This document shows, piece after piece, positions 24,452-37,394 of a stretch of DNA of 64,000 nucleotides. Position numbers and translations under genes: made by a program. Within the stretch, counting starts at the first letter, position 1; each line of letters begins with the position of its first letter. The stretch is from Paulownia fortunei (Eukaryota; Streptophyta; Magnoliopsida; Lamiales; Paulowniaceae), in the NCBI GenBank assembly GCA_019321725.1, contig CM033110.1:8239278-8303277 (forward strand), written 5' to 3'. The notes beneath the pieces are model-generated. The model was not told where the DNA came from, did no database searches, and saw nothing but the letters and a program-made list of their open reading frames with translations.

Positions 24452-24994
24452 AGCCATTGTTTTTCTTGATATGGCCGAAATTTGAGGGGATGAACCTACT
24501 CCAATTTTCGGCCACTTAAAAGAAATAAGAGGGAAAAAATTATTTTTCTTCCTCAACACTTTTTTCTGTTCCAAAACTTCTTCCAAGATAATAAAAAATT
24601 CTCTTTTGACTATTTTATGTATTAAATTCTTATTTCCACAAGTTGGATTAAGAATTAATACACACAAAAGCACTCCAAACTAGATTAGTAAAAGAATTAA
24701 ATCACTAGCAAGATTTTTAATTCCGTGTTCTAGTCCAAACGTGTGGACTATCTTTAGAGTGGAGATATTTGATCCCTTGTGAACCTTTTTTGTGAGTGAT
24801 TGATTGTACACACCTTATAGCAATTGGAGTGCATCAAAGATAAAAATTCGAGACTTTATTTACTCTTTTGTAAAACTATCAAAAACATGAGATCATTAGA
24901 ATGGCTTCGAACTTGGGTTATGCAATAATTATTGTTACATGTGTTTATTTTAAAATTCTGTTGAGCACACCCCGTAGTTATAGCAAACCCAACA
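24452..24994 (+). mobile_element. Copia LTR 3' part
   Basis: It matches 13217-13746 in order and orientation (ccccaattttcggcc-type block, ttccacaagttggattaag, ctagattagtaaaagaatta) and ends with a standard tatagcaaacccaaca terminus. The first half of the LTR is missing. No primer site follows, so it is a 3' or solo LTR end. With 13217-13746 it may mark the two ends of one plus-strand Copia element that hosted the Athila-type insertion. Confidence 0.85.
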
Positions 24995-25458
24995 AGAGGT
25001 TTGACATGGTCTACAAATATATCTCTAGGTTGAGGCTAAGTGGGTAGTTACTATAAAATGTGTAGACATACTTATTTTTTTGCAGCAATCTCTTACAAAA
25101 TCATTGGGTTTGTGTTTGGTTTATATGCATTAGGATCTTTAGTACTGTAAGCAATAACTCATTGTTTATATGAACATAATCATAGCTCCTATATAAATGC
25201 TTGCTACTCCTAAATGATACAAAAACTCTTAACCAAACACATCATACTATAGATATATGTACCGCAAGTTATACTTAAATCGTGTACAGTGTTACACATA
25301 TTTGCTTCTTGTCCTCCAAGAGCTAGAATCTTTTCCGAATAAGAAAGCAAACTTAGAAGTGAATTTACACTCATCCAAATCACCTCCTTAATCAAATATG
25401 TGTATTCCCTCAATCACAAAGAAATTTTCCTTCATAATAAAGGAAACCATCTATAGTA
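24995..25458. other. Unassigned sequence between two Copia LTRs
   Basis: This 464-bp stretch has no match I can see to any other block in the window. A 67-codon minus-strand frame (25210-25413, starting MREYTYLIKEVIWMSVNSLL) is open but I do not recognise a family. It may be an eroded gene piece or chance. It is one of the few parts of the window that could be original host DNA. The last five bases, tagta (25454-25458), would be the target duplication of Copia element X. Confidence 0.4.
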
Positions 25459-27560
25459 TGTTGGGTTGACTTAAACACAGAGTGTGCACAGTGGAAATTC
25501 AAAAAATTAAAATAAAACAAGCTATATCAGATATGGCATTATCCCAAGTTCGATGTGATTTATCGATTTCAAAATTTTCAATTGTCTTAACTAAATGAAA
25601 AGAAAGTTTCTATTTATATCTTTATGACCTCTGGTAGTAGTAGGGTTCGAAGCAATCAATTGCTAGCCCTCTTCACTGAAACCAGTTCGCAGGGATCCAA
25701 ATGTCTCCCCTCTAATAAAGTCCACACTCGGGCAAGAACACAAAATTAGAATCTCGCTAGCAACTTTTGATTTCTTTACTAATCTAGTTTACAGACTGAA
25801 TTTAAGTGAATATTGATTCTCAAACCAACTGGTGATGTTAAAAATTTAATACTTTCAATCAAAAGATGGAAGTTTTGATTGATTGGAAGAATATAGAAGA
25901 TAGAGGAAAAAATATTTTTCTCTCTCTTGTTATAGAAGTGGCTAAAAATTGGAGTGTCTAACTATCTAGAATTTTCAGCCCCTTTATTTTTATAATGGTG
26001 GCTGAAAATTCTAAAAGTTCAACTCTTGGAATTTTCGGCCCCCATTGTTATTAGTTGGAGGATTTTTGGTTGATCACAAGATCTCCCAAAAATCTCCAAC
26101 TCTATTCTTCCAAGCATACTTAGAGATATTTGTTTGATATTTCCAAGAATATCTAATTCTTAGAACTCCATCTTCTTCCAACAACTCTTGTAAGCCTCTC
26201 TTAATAGGCCACTTAAATTTGGGTTTGGACTCTTAATTAAAATCTATATTAAATCCAGTTAATTGATTGGCCTCAAATTTATTTAATTGATCCTAATTAA
26301 TTAATATAATTCCATCAAACCCACCCAATCATATTAGACCCAATTAATAATCTAATTATTTAATTGAATAAATTAATTTAATTATTAAATTAATTTATTG
26401 TTAACTCAATTAATTAATCCAATCATTTAATTATTTCACTCTAATTGGGCTCATTAATTTTATTAGATCCAATTAAATAATTTAATTATTTAATTGAATA
26501 ATTAATCAACTCATTGAATTAAATAAAACCCCAATTAATTAATCTTTGTTAATTAATTGGATCCAATTCCTTGAATCATTTTTAAATTAAAAATGTTCCA
26601 TTCCAAGTTGTGCATGACCTTTTAGATTCACAAGGCTAGCAACACTTGCTACTTATGAATAACAATTATTTTGATTAATTAATCTAATTAATTAATTCAT
26701 TTTGAATTAACTCCTTAATTCCAAAAATCTCAAAAGTCATCATAAACACCTAGCAAGTGTATTATGACTACTTAGTCTTAGGTGCAATAGCGAGCGAATC
26801 TATTTCAATAACTATGATTCCATTTCAAGTTCCACTAATTCATGATGAATCGTTAGAAAACCTTCATCTAACATTCATCCTGCCTTGGCTTGGGTCTTCT
26901 GAATCATGAACTATGAAAATATATGAGATTCACTTGTTCTACTAGACAAGTGACGGATCATTTGTTGACCATTTATTAATCTCCATACATGCCAATGCAA
27001 CATCCAACATATCCCTTTTGTGATTATCAGGCAATCAAAAGATACATCAAGATAGAACAGGAAATGCACAAGGCTATCATTGTGCCTCAAGTCCATTGAC
27101 TAGTCGTGTAATATCGTAACATGGAAATTATCACTTTGACAGACAACGTTTCCAACTAAGAGTTTCTATCGGGCTAATTTAGTGTACTTATTCTCTGACA
27201 AGTACCCGCATATATGCACTAGTTTTACTACATTGATGGCTATGGAGTGAGACATTCTCCTCATACAAGCAAGCATCATATGTATGAGTCTTATTAGGCT
27301 ATTCGATGTCCTATCTCAAAAAGCCCTTGACTTGTAATTTATTTAAAACCAAAGCCTTGGAGGCATATTCCATGATTGCCATCATATGCATGACCATGCC
27401 CCGTAGCTAAGTTTGGTCTATGGAATTTATCTAATTAACATACGTAATTAAAGATAAAAAATGCCTATTTTATCAATATGACTTGAAAAAGATTATATTA
27501 CAAATACAAAAGTATAAAAGATGCCCAATCTAATTAGCGTGCATCGGGCATACTCTAACA
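25459..27560 (-). mobile_element. Copia X 3' LTR, full length
   Basis: On the plus strand it runs from tgttgggttgacttaaac to gggcatactctaaca, 2102 bp, with TG/CA ends. At its right side ctctcccacttgcc is, on the minus strand, the polypurine tract AAGTGGGAG just before the LTR. It holds two imperfect AATTAAATAATT-rich blocks about 135 bp apart (26310-26390 and 26445-26520), a feature shared by all copies of this LTR family here. Confidence 0.93.
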
Positions 27561-28256
27561 CTCTCCCACTTGCCATAGTGCTAATTGCCTATGTACTTTA
27601 GGCCTATCTTCTCAAGATGTTAATCAAATACCTTCTGTGCTAGGGGTCTACCATATCTTTTGCCGAAGCGACTCTTTCCCCTAAGACATCACCTCTACCA
27701 ATGATCTCTCTGATTAGATGGTATCACCTCATAATGTGCTTGGATCTTTGATAAGATCTTGGTTGTTTTATTTGCGCAGTAGCTCCTTGTTGTCATAGTA
27801 TATCAATACAGGGTCAATAACGGATGAAACTACACCTAACCCTTATATGAAGTTCCTTATCCAAACAACTTCATTTGCTGCATCACATGTAGTAGTATAT
27901 TTAACCTAAGTGGTAGAATCTACGGTCGTCTCTTACTTGGAATTTTTCTAGCTAATTACACCAGCGTTGAGGGTGAATATATATCCACGCATTGACTTTG
28001 AGCCATCTATATCTCTCTCCTCAAGAGTCTTAGGAAACATACACTTTGAGAGAGAAATGCCATGACTCATTTTCAAGAATCATCATTTGGATTCTTCTAT
28101 ACTAAATCTCTTTAACATTTTGTTTATGTATGTAGATTAGGATAGTCTGATCATCATCTTTGATCTATCTCTATAAATCTTTATTCATAGAATAAAAGAT
28201 GCTTCTCATAAATCCTTCATGAAAAACTGGTTAGACAACCATGTTTTACTTGACTG
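27561..28256 (-). pseudogene. Copia X: RT end and RNase H
   Basis: The minus strand reads, right to left, IYRDRSKMMIRLS (about 28190-28130, from the RT thumb), then RNase H with CDAANEVVWIRNFI (about 27880-27840), DPVLIYYDN (about 27820-27790), and the polyprotein end near 27575. It matches the RNase H of Ty1/Copia elements, where CDA and YYDN hold two catalytic aspartates. Stops and shifts are frequent. It abuts the polypurine tract and 3' LTR as expected. Confidence 0.8.
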
Positions 28257-28346
28257 GAACATGGTTCGATCTATGATTAGTTTCACTACATTACCATTCT
28301 GGGGCTATGCCTTGGAAACGGTGGCATACCTATTAAACAGGGTGCT
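28257..28346 (+). pseudogene. Inverted 90-bp integrase fragment inside Copia X
   Basis: While all other X coding parts read on the minus strand, this piece reads on plus: MVRSMISFTTLPFWGYALET, then VAYLLNRV. The same block in Z (60025-60115) is on the minus strand in line with its element. The piece lies between RT and integrase sequence where about 1 kb is deleted relative to Z. So a deletion carried a short inversion. Confidence 0.85.
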
Positions 28347-29194
28347 CAAGTAGTCACCTCCTCGATCTGATAGAAGAGCTTTGATACTTATCCCAGTCTA
28401 TTTCTCCACTTCACATTTGAATTTCTTGAACTTTTCAAGGGCTTCAAATTTGTACCTCACAAGGTACACATAACTATACATAGAATAATTGACAGTAAAG
28501 GTTATAAAGTAATGATAGTTCTCTCGAGCACTAATACTTAATGGATTACTTATATCTGTATGGATCAAATCCAAAAGATCTTTGACTTGCTTTACTTGTC
28601 TAACAAATGGCGATTTGGTCATCTTTCCCATGAAACATGATTCACATGTTCGCATTCCTTGCTCATTCTCATGATTGAGCAATTGAGCCAACTCATGGGT
28701 TCTTTTCTTAGAGATGTGACCTAATTTAGCATGCCATAGGAATTTGAAACTAAGATTATCTAATTTTATTTTATTTTGTTGAGCATGCAAAAGGGAGTGG
28801 AGTTATGAGGAGTAACAATATACAAACCATTCATCAATATGCGAGTGTAAATCAAGGTAGAACATTTAACAATAGAACAACTTCCATCCTTAATCAAAAA
28901 ACAATATCCTTATCTATCTAAAACAAGAATGGAGATAATGTTCCTAACTAACTCCTAAAAACAAAGATAATTTTTTAATACCAAAAAAACTCCATTTTCT
29001 AAAGTTAAGTTAAGAGTGTCTATGGCTAATGCAACAACATTTGCTCCATTCCCTAGCTACAGGATCGTTTCTCCTCTACTTAGCTTTATGCTTCTTGCTA
29101 TCACCTACAAATCATTACAAAGATGAGACCCACAGTCAATATCCAATACCTAAGAAACATCGTTAACTGATAAGTTAACTTTAATAAAATATAT
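28347..29194 (-). pseudogene. Copia X: protease end, GAG-pre-integrase and integrase start
   Basis: A 130-codon open stretch (28398-28790) begins MHAQQNKIKLDNLSFKFLWH and contains LWHAKLGHISKKR, CESCFMGKMTKSPF (the HHCC zinc-binding part), DLIHTDISNPLS (first catalytic Asp) and YHYFITFTVNYS. In related copies the second motif reads FTDDYS; here it reads FTVNYS, so acidic residues are changed. LLSDRGG follows near 28360, after a shift. To the right (28791-29190) the strand still shows protease-region sequence, as in Z, up to the solo LTR. The integrase would insert the cDNA; this one is incomplete. Confidence 0.85.
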
Positions 29195-31569
29195 TGTAAC
29201 ACCCTTTAACCTAACCACAGAACCTAAATAAGCTAATACAACTATGTCAAGAAGTGTTAACTTTTCATCAATACTAGAGTTATGATTTTAATAAAAGTTC
29301 CTTTTTTTTACTATAGGAGAAAGAACTTGAATTCATTGTTGTTTTATTTCATTGTAGACACACCACATACATAAATCAAAAACTGAGTACATCTATTTAC
29401 AAAACCATAACAGAGCGGCTTATTTAAAAATAAAATAGAGTTTTCAAAATAGACTACAAAACAGCTCGAAGCCTGGCATATGAACAAATCTCTATCCGGC
29501 CTCTCTAGAGACTCAGTCAATCTCTAAACCTGTACATCTCCACCTGCATCACATGAATCTAATGAGTTAAAAGACTTAGTAAGATGAAACTGATGTAGTA
29601 ACAAATAGCATACATGCAAGTCATATAAATAATTAAATGCATTATTTAATTTAATAACTTTCATTCATAATTTATTCTTTAGGGCCTTTGAAGTGTGGTA
29701 CCTAACTAATAGCGATAGACCGTAGTTTTCAGAACCTGTTCATAATGATTGGCCAATAAGAGAAGTAATAAGGGGTTTTCATACTTGGTCTTTCAATCTT
29801 AGGTATTAGCGGTATTTTGTCTCATTCATTGTGATTTTCCTATACCGATTTTTCAACCTCAAGTATTTGCCACTACTTTTGATCAAAAAATCAATCAGAT
29901 TGATTTCGTACCAATTTAAAATTAAATTAATTGATTTGAATTCAGATTTATTGGGTCTGCCGGTTCCTCCCGCGTCCCTTATCTACCCGACCATCAATCA
30001 AGTACCATACTTTCTTTTCAAAAACCTCATTATATTCTTAATAGTATCATGCTTCATGGACCATAAATGCATCAAACATTACATCATTTGAAAAATAATG
30101 ACAATCACATTAAAATATGAACAACATTATATGATTCTTGTGATACAACAAGTGAAAGTTTCAACTTACCTCAAGTCCACTTTGTGCTAACTCAAAAGGT
30201 CAATCTCTTTGGAAGATAGGATATGTTAAAGGTCTACCATGATCAAATTATGTACCTTTCAATACCCTTTTAATAAATCACATAATCTATTCTAATTAAA
30301 ATCACATACACTTTTCAATCTTTTGTAAACAATTCCATATCAATTACATGACCTCAAAAAAATTGCATACTCCATATTTTAATACTAATTCAAGATATTA
30401 AATATTAGGGCAACCATTAAATAACTAATAATCCAAACATAAATATTAGGACAGCCCCAAAACTTGAACATAATCCAAAATAACATGAGTAAACTCGATT
30501 CTAACTTAAATTAATTCTAACCATCAATTAAGAAAACTAATTGCTATTGTTCTCAATCATTCATAGGAACTTCCAAACACAATATAAGAATTACAAGATT
30601 AATAGAAATAAGTAAATTAAGCATATTTCTCAAGACTATCAATTTTGCTAGAAACTAGTTTAACTAGCTTGGTTTTGGCTTCAAGTTTATCCACTTGAGT
30701 TTTCATTCATACAAAAACATACTAAAACATGTAACCATCCAAGATACTATAAATTCATCATAATAAACATTAAAAAATAACATACCTTGATTAAGTTGGA
30801 ATTAAGCTTCAAAATCAACGGTTTTCAAGCTTAAAAGAGTAGAAACTTGTTCTAGTTTATGTTCTATGGATTCCTATGGATTGAATTCAATTTTTGTGAG
30901 TATGAGAGTGTAGAAATATTGGAGAAACTTGGAGAAGAAGGGCTGATCATTTTTGAGGAGCTTCCACAAGAAAATATGGCTAAAATGACTTCTTTGACAT
31001 TTCAAAGAGAGATAAGTGGAGGGTGATGATTGGTTGCATCATGTTTGTTGTCTTCTCATGCCAAAAGCCACATTTATGGGATAGGAAGATAACAAAAATT
31101 GATGCTTTGGTGTTATAATCAAGTGCAATATGGTTTAGAATGATTTCATGGAACCTAGTCAACCTACCAATCAAATTGCACCATTTTGCATACTTTTAGT
31201 TCTTAGCTAAATGTAACATATTTCATGCAAATATTTAGGCAAATAATCACTTTAGAATGTAAAAATTATGGAGCAATACAAATAATTCATTTCATGACCA
31301 TTCACACACATCAATCTTTCTTAATCGAGATACCGAGCTTTTCACTGCAAAAAGTCACTTAAGTAATATGTTAATAAAAAAACAAAAGTTTGATCTCATA
31401 TTTCATGTACTAGTGCATGTTAAAGCATAAGTGGAGCATATAGTAACAATTATTCATGTTCGTGCAATCATACTATTTGTGTACCATAATCCAATAATGC
31501 GTATTAATTAGATGCATATTTATGCAAGATGTTTATTATTGGCTATGTAGGAGATAATTGGGCATTACA
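29195..31569 (-). mobile_element. Solo Gypsy LTR inside Copia X
   Basis: It runs on plus from tgtaacaccctttaacc to aattgggcattaca, 2375 bp, with TG/CA ends. The flanks are tatat (29190-29194) and tatac (31570-31574), a target duplication with one later change. Removing it rejoins X in the order seen in Z (aactgataagttaactt near 29166, then acttgaactcttcagg near 31574). Ends resemble the Tekay-type LTRs, but the body is a separate family without close copies in the window. Orientation is set by the TGTAATGCCC start. Confidence 0.88.
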
Positions 31570-32400
31570 TATACACTTGAACTCTTCAGGCTGACATGGT
31601 ACTCTTTGCAGTTCTTCTTTCAGTGCCCAGGTTTAGCGCAGTAACAACATTTATCATCAGCTTTGTTGGAACCCTTTGAGACCCAACCAATTGCTTTCAT
31701 CTTAGTGGCCTTCGGGGAACCTTTCCCCTTCCCCTTCTTCTTCTCTGGCTTTGTAGACTTTAATTTAGAAGGGGATCCAGTAAGCATGACTGACTTATCC
31801 TTTTCATTATGGACTCAACCATCTTCAACATGTTAATCAGCACAACAAGGGTAGTTTCCATCTTATACATGTTGAAGTTAACAATGAAGGTGTCAAATAA
31901 TAGAGAAAGAGACTACATGATGAGATCCATATAGAGTTCGTTGTCCATAACAACTCCCATGGACTCGAGCCTTTCTATCAGGCCTATCATCTTCAATCCA
32001 TGAACATAGACTGAAGAGCTCTCCATCATACGAGTCCTAAAAAGGTCTTTTAGGATCTGATATCTCGTCTGCCTTGTGTGTTCACCATACAACTTTTATA
32101 GGTTAAGGTATATATCATACGCATGTGCATGTATCTCATGTTGCCTTTTCAACTCATTCGATATTGATATCATTATATCGCATCGCGCCTGCAGGTAATC
32201 ATCAACTTATTGGTATTTTGCAATCTCTTCCTCGATCTCAGCTATCGGTGGGCCTGCCGATGGAGGAGTATTAAGGATGTAGGATCTCTTCTTAGATTAT
32301 AAAATAAGGTTCCTCAACCAATCCACAAAATTAGGTCCAGTTAATTTATTAACGTCCAAGATTGATGCAAGTGGATTTTTAGACAATTTTATAGACAATC
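31570..32400 (-). pseudogene. Copia X gag
   Basis: The minus strand reads LSKNPLASILDVNKLTGPNF (about 32385-32325), VDWLRNL, LQARCDIMISISNELKRQ (about 32200-32145), TRYQILKDLFRTRMMESSSV (about 32070-32010), ELYMDLIM and FDTFIVNFNMYK (about 31895-31860), and a zinc knuckle CCYCAKPGH (about 31655-31615). This is the standard Copia gag. Scattered stops interrupt it. It fits the 5' end of X, with the leader to its right. Confidence 0.85.
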
Positions 32401-33052
32401 TACAAAAATCAAAATGAGGCAGAAAATTAGCATACTTTCAAAACATATTCATTTATAACAAGGTACAATTGTCTCCCACTATTTTATTTGAATTCCACCC
32501 AATGACAATTCGAAAAATCATATTTTCTAGTAGGCTTGATACCCAATCAATATGTCATATTCCCCAACTTTATTTGCCCATAAAATATATTGAAAAGTGG
32601 TTAACTTTTAACGATTGTATCTCCATATAACCTTCAAGTTGTTTTGCCTCACTTCTTCCCATATACCCCAATTGTATGAGCCCATATGGTACTAAGTGTC
32701 AAGCATGACCCATCAAACCTCTATGTAGATGGAGCATCAAAATATTCCATGACTCATGGTAATGTAGAGACAAGTACATCCCATGGGCATCACTATGCTT
32801 AGCAGAGATCACAACTTTTCCAATAAAGCAATCCCATTACTCATGTCCAATAACTAAGTGAGGTAGCATCATCATTTTGTCTACTTTTGATGGTAGGCAT
32901 GGATTATTGGGTCCAACCCAATTTTATCCAAATTTGCTTGAAATTAGAATTTTGAGAAAATTCCTTTACTTGATTTTTCATTCAAGTGGGGTATTCATTT
33001 TAACCAAAACCTTATCAATTATTATCTTTGTTTATTTAATGAGTTTGTATTA
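32401..33052 (-). mobile_element. Copia X leader, first part
   Basis: This noncoding leader lines up with 61900-62500 in Z: in both copies the strand passes an aggcttgatacccaatc-type block, a block near tgtatctcc, and a block with gtagatggagcatcaa or gtagacagagcatcaag. It stops at tatta (33048-33052), where the Tekay-type block M begins; tatta is the likely left target duplication of M. Confidence 0.7.
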
Positions 33053-35927
33053 TGTCACGACCTTCCAAAAATATGTATACATATATATAGAAATAACCTG
33101 TGCAACATAATTTGTGCATGTATACGTATGTATGTATAATTTGTTTTCTAGCTAGTTAGTTTGACAAAACACTGATAAAAGTAAAGTGCTTTCATATCTT
33201 GTAACACTGTATATACATAGATAGTTATTTGAACAATAACAAGGTCTATCAAAATCATCACAAACTCAGACACATTTACAATGGAGTTTTGAAAGTGATA
33301 TACAGGATAAGGTCACTAATATAATACAATAGATCGTAAAATAAAAAACACAACCCATAAAATAGCCCAACAGGTAGTCATCCATGTATATTGATCTCTG
33401 AAAGCCTGTATAAGCTCCACTGTCAGCTTAGTAAACTAGAGGTCCCAAGTCTCACCATGCTAACCTACAATGCATGAACTACATGAGCTAATGTTCAATA
33501 AGTAAAAATCATGCATGCCAAGAGTATGATATAAAATCTCATACAACTTATCTCTGAGATATGATGTTAGAAATGTATTATATTTGAGTACTAATAAATC
33601 AAAGAGTTTTTATTCAAAATCACTTCATTTTATTGGGCCCTTGGCCCATCTACTATGCACTGAAAAGAGCTCTGCATAATATCAATAATCAAATGGCCAA
33701 TAACGGATTGATACAGTCGAGTGGACCATCCTCTCATGAACCCCAAAGCTACAACCCCTGTCTTTCCCTATAATCACTTGAGAAGTCTACCACCCATGGC
33801 ATCAATCATAACAAAGGCACAGTCAAGTGGACCATCCTCTCGTGATCACCAAACATCCACCGTCTGTCTTCCCTTGTGATCTACCAAAAAGTATCCACTT
33901 ACGGTACTTAAAATATCACATAAGCAAACCTCACATGCCTCGGTGCACTAGTAGTGACCAATAAACATCTTTATTCATGAAAATCATTTCTCAAATCATA
34001 TCGTGCATGCAAGAACCTCAATTATACCCATATGCCATGCATGCACATGTAAATGCTCATGATTTGTGTATTCAATATGAAATGAAAGTCATCTTACTCT
34101 CAACATGTTTCAAGAATCATGTGCCTCTTAAGGTACATAATATACTTGTCATCCAATCAATTTAAATATCATCAACACATTAGGTATAAATACTTCAAGA
34201 CGTATTATGTTCACACATTATAGTTACAAATGGATCTTTACTTACCTTTCACTTGGTTGGTGGCTTAGTCTAGATTTGTTTAGTGTTCCTCTCCAACCTT
34301 AGGTGTAAAATAGTTTGTAATATTGCCTAACATCAACAATCATTCCCAATTTGGCAAGTTGAAAGCACAAAATCTCATACTAAGACCTTAAACACCAAGC
34401 TATCTAGGTAATAATCAAGCTTTTAGAAACTAGAACCCAATATAGTCCCTCAAATACCTTAATTTTTCATCTTAGATACATGTAAACATCATGTAATTGA
34501 AGTATTATAACTCTAATAGCATGTACCTAATTTTTAGAACTCAATAGCAACATGTTTAGGTTGAAATATGCTAAGTTATCAACTGGGACAAATTTACAAT
34601 TTCATATTTTCTTCCTATCCATTTTAGTTGCATGATAATTTTGACATCCTTAAGCAAATCCAATCACTCCCAAAGTTTTACCACAGTTAGCTAACATGTA
34701 AATAAATGTAACCATATTATATAATTACCAAAAACCACTGATATATATCCGCAAAACCAGCCCCCTTATCACAGCACAAAAAATGCAAGTTTTATCATGA
34801 CAGTTTTGACTGTCTCTTCAAATATCAAACCATATTTCAATTTGTAACATCTCCAAACTTACATACATCACCTAAACTCATATATAAACACATATATCAT
34901 GAAATATATTAGTTTTAATCAAGTTATTATACATATATAAATCTTTAAAGACACAAATTAGCAAGTATACAGTTTATGTCCCTAGTGATTTCTATTATAA
35001 TTTTGCAACTAAAAATCCTTCTTTTGTGAATTATAAGACCATAAATAATATACTAACATGATTGTAAACAATAATAGAAGATTTAGAAATCATAAACCCT
35101 CAAACAATTCAAGAATTGAAATAAAAAATATGAGTTAAGCTCACCTATGCACAATTTAAATTTATTTGCTCTTCCCTTTGCTTCCTTCACTTTTTATTTA
35201 TTTGGAATCACTTGAGAGAAAATTCTAAAATTCAATATGGAAGTTTGGAAGGTGAAATAGTTCAAAAATGATTTTTAGTCGTGGTTCAATGATAGAAATG
35301 AAGAAAGCTTGAGGTGTCAAGTGGTGGTTCAAATCTAATATTATACACAACTTATATGGCTTTAATATTGTGTTTCAAAATATTTATTTATCTATTTACA
35401 ACCTATTTTAATTATCGTATGACCGGATAATAAATTCTACCCTAATTTCTTAACCATTCATTCGATCTTCAAATCGATTGATATCCAATTCTTAAATGAT
35501 TGTCTATTTTGCATTTCTAAAATCATATGCACATATGGACATTGTAATATGACACTTAAATCATATTATATCATGTCCAATATCCCAAGTATGTTAATTT
35601 TTGGATGTATAGTTTTAAAACACCTTGATTTAATTAAATCGAATCATATAAGATTACTAGTAACACCTTTAACACTTCCAAAATTATCACATATAACCTA
35701 TGAATATCCAATATATTGACCAATCTATTATTTTTCTATCTAAATGTAGAATTACTTAAATATGTTATAAGATCTTAACCACTAACATCATGTGATAGCA
35801 TTAGATGTCTAACAATTAAGAATGCTATATAAGATGCCATGTAAATGTTAATGCAAATTAGCACATAAGTAGCATGTAATGCATGATCAAATTGGCCAAG
35901 TGAATAGTACGAGACTTGGGTATTACA
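33053..35927 (-). mobile_element. Block M 3' LTR, full length
   Basis: On plus it runs from tgtcacgaccttccaaa to gagacttgggtattaca, 2875 bp. The minus strand thus starts TGTAATACCCAAG and ends GTCGTGACA. Directly to the right is tcttccctcatt, the complement of a purine-rich tract. It is a close relative of 46471-52100 and of the solo LTR at 19604-21620. Confidence 0.93.
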
Positions 35928-37294
35928 TCTTCCCTCATTAAAATTTCGTCCTCAAAATCTACTTACCAAAAGAGTTCTGGATATTTAACTTTCATATCAT
36001 CTTCCCTTTCCTAAGTAGCTTCTTCTATTGACTGATTTCTCAATAATACTTTAACTAATGGAATTTTTTTATTTCTGAGTTATTTTACTTCTCATAGAAG
36101 AATCTCTACAGGTCTTTCTTCATAACTCAAATTTGCTTTCAGCTCTATTGGTTCATTCTTCATAATATGAGATGGATTTGCAATATATTTCCTTAACATG
36201 GATACATGAAATACATTGTGCACTTGAGACATTGATGCAGGTAGGTCGAGTTTGTAAGTAGCATCCCTAATTCGTTCAATAATATGAAATGGACCAATAT
36301 ATCTAGGACTAAGCTTTCCTTTCTTTATTAACCGCATAATCCTCTTCATTGGAGATACATTTAGAAATACTTGATCTCCTGCTGCAAATTCTAATATTCT
36401 TCTTCTTTGACCTACATAACTTTTATGTCGGCTCTGGGCAGCCTACATTCGTTGATGAATTTATGTTACAGCTTCTGTCATTTCTTGAATCATATTTGGG
36501 CCCAAAAGCTTCTTTTCACCAACCTCATCCCAATGAACATGAGATCTATATTTTCTACCATATAATGCTTCATATGGGGCCATTCCAATAATGGACTGAT
36601 AGTTGTTATTATAAGAGAATTCCACTAAAGGTAAAAAACTTCTCCATTGACCATGAAAATTTAATACACAAGCTCTAAGCATATCTTCCAATGTTTGTAT
36701 TTTTTTGCTCTGATTGCCCATCCGTTTGGGGATGATATGTAGTACTGAAAGATAATTATGTTCCCAATGCCTTGTGTAAACACTTCCAAAACAAAGACAA
36801 AAACCTTGAATCTATATTAGAAATAATAGATAACGGTACACCATGAAGTCATACCACTTCTTGTATATATATATATATGTGTATAACAGTCCTTGGAAAA
36901 GGTGGAACAAATTAGAAGAGAGTGAGCAGATTTAGTTAACCTGTCAACGGTAACCTAAATAGCATCATGACCTTTAACTATTTTGGGTTATCCCAACTTG
37001 AAATCTATAGTAATTCTTTCCCATTTCTATTCTAGAATAAATAAAGATTGCAAGGTTCCTACTAGTCTTTGATGCTCTGCCTTTATTTGTTGATATGTTA
37101 AACATTGTTCTACGAATTGAGCTACATCTCTTTTCATACCTGGTCACTAGTAATGAGTTATCAAATCTCTATACATTTTAGTAGCTCCTGGATGCCCTGA
37201 ATATGGCAAGGAATGTGTCTCTGCCAAATATCTTCCCTCATTGATTTCAAATCTCAAAATCCTATTTCGTGAGAGTAAGGTTAAAATGGAATAT
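35928..37294 (-). pseudogene. Block M integrase and chromodomain
   Basis: The minus strand reads, from right, HSLPYSGHPGATKMYRDL (about 37222-37165; the zinc-binding region), PGMKRDVAQFVEQCL (about 37140-37095), KGHDAI, VTVDRLTKSAH (about 36980-36920), then IQTLEDMLRACVLNFHGQW (36700-36640), GMAPYEALYGRKYRSHVHWD (36600-36530), GKLSPRYIGPFHIIERI (about 36320-36270), VHNVFHVSMLRKYIANPSH (about 36230-36170) and ERPVEILL, ending in a chromodomain-like SIEEATxE segment (about 36035-36005). The chromodomain class targets heterochromatin. Stops and a tatata-rich insert near 36860 break it. Confidence 0.88.
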
Positions 37295-37394
37295 TGTGAT
37301 ACCCGAGCCTCTTACTACTTACATGGCCAAATATAATTCATGCATAATATATTAATTGCGTGCTATTTGCATGGATATGACATCATATAATTCA

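Noticed and set aside
25210..25413. 67-codon minus frame MREYTYLIKEVIWMSVNSLL
   Set aside because: Open and not obviously low-complexity, but I recognise no family and see no splice or promoter context, so I mention it only as unexplained sequence.
36349..36591. Plus-strand 80-codon frame overlapping the M integrase
   Set aside because: It is antisense to clear integrase motifs (GMAPYEALYGRKYRS) and shows no family of its own.
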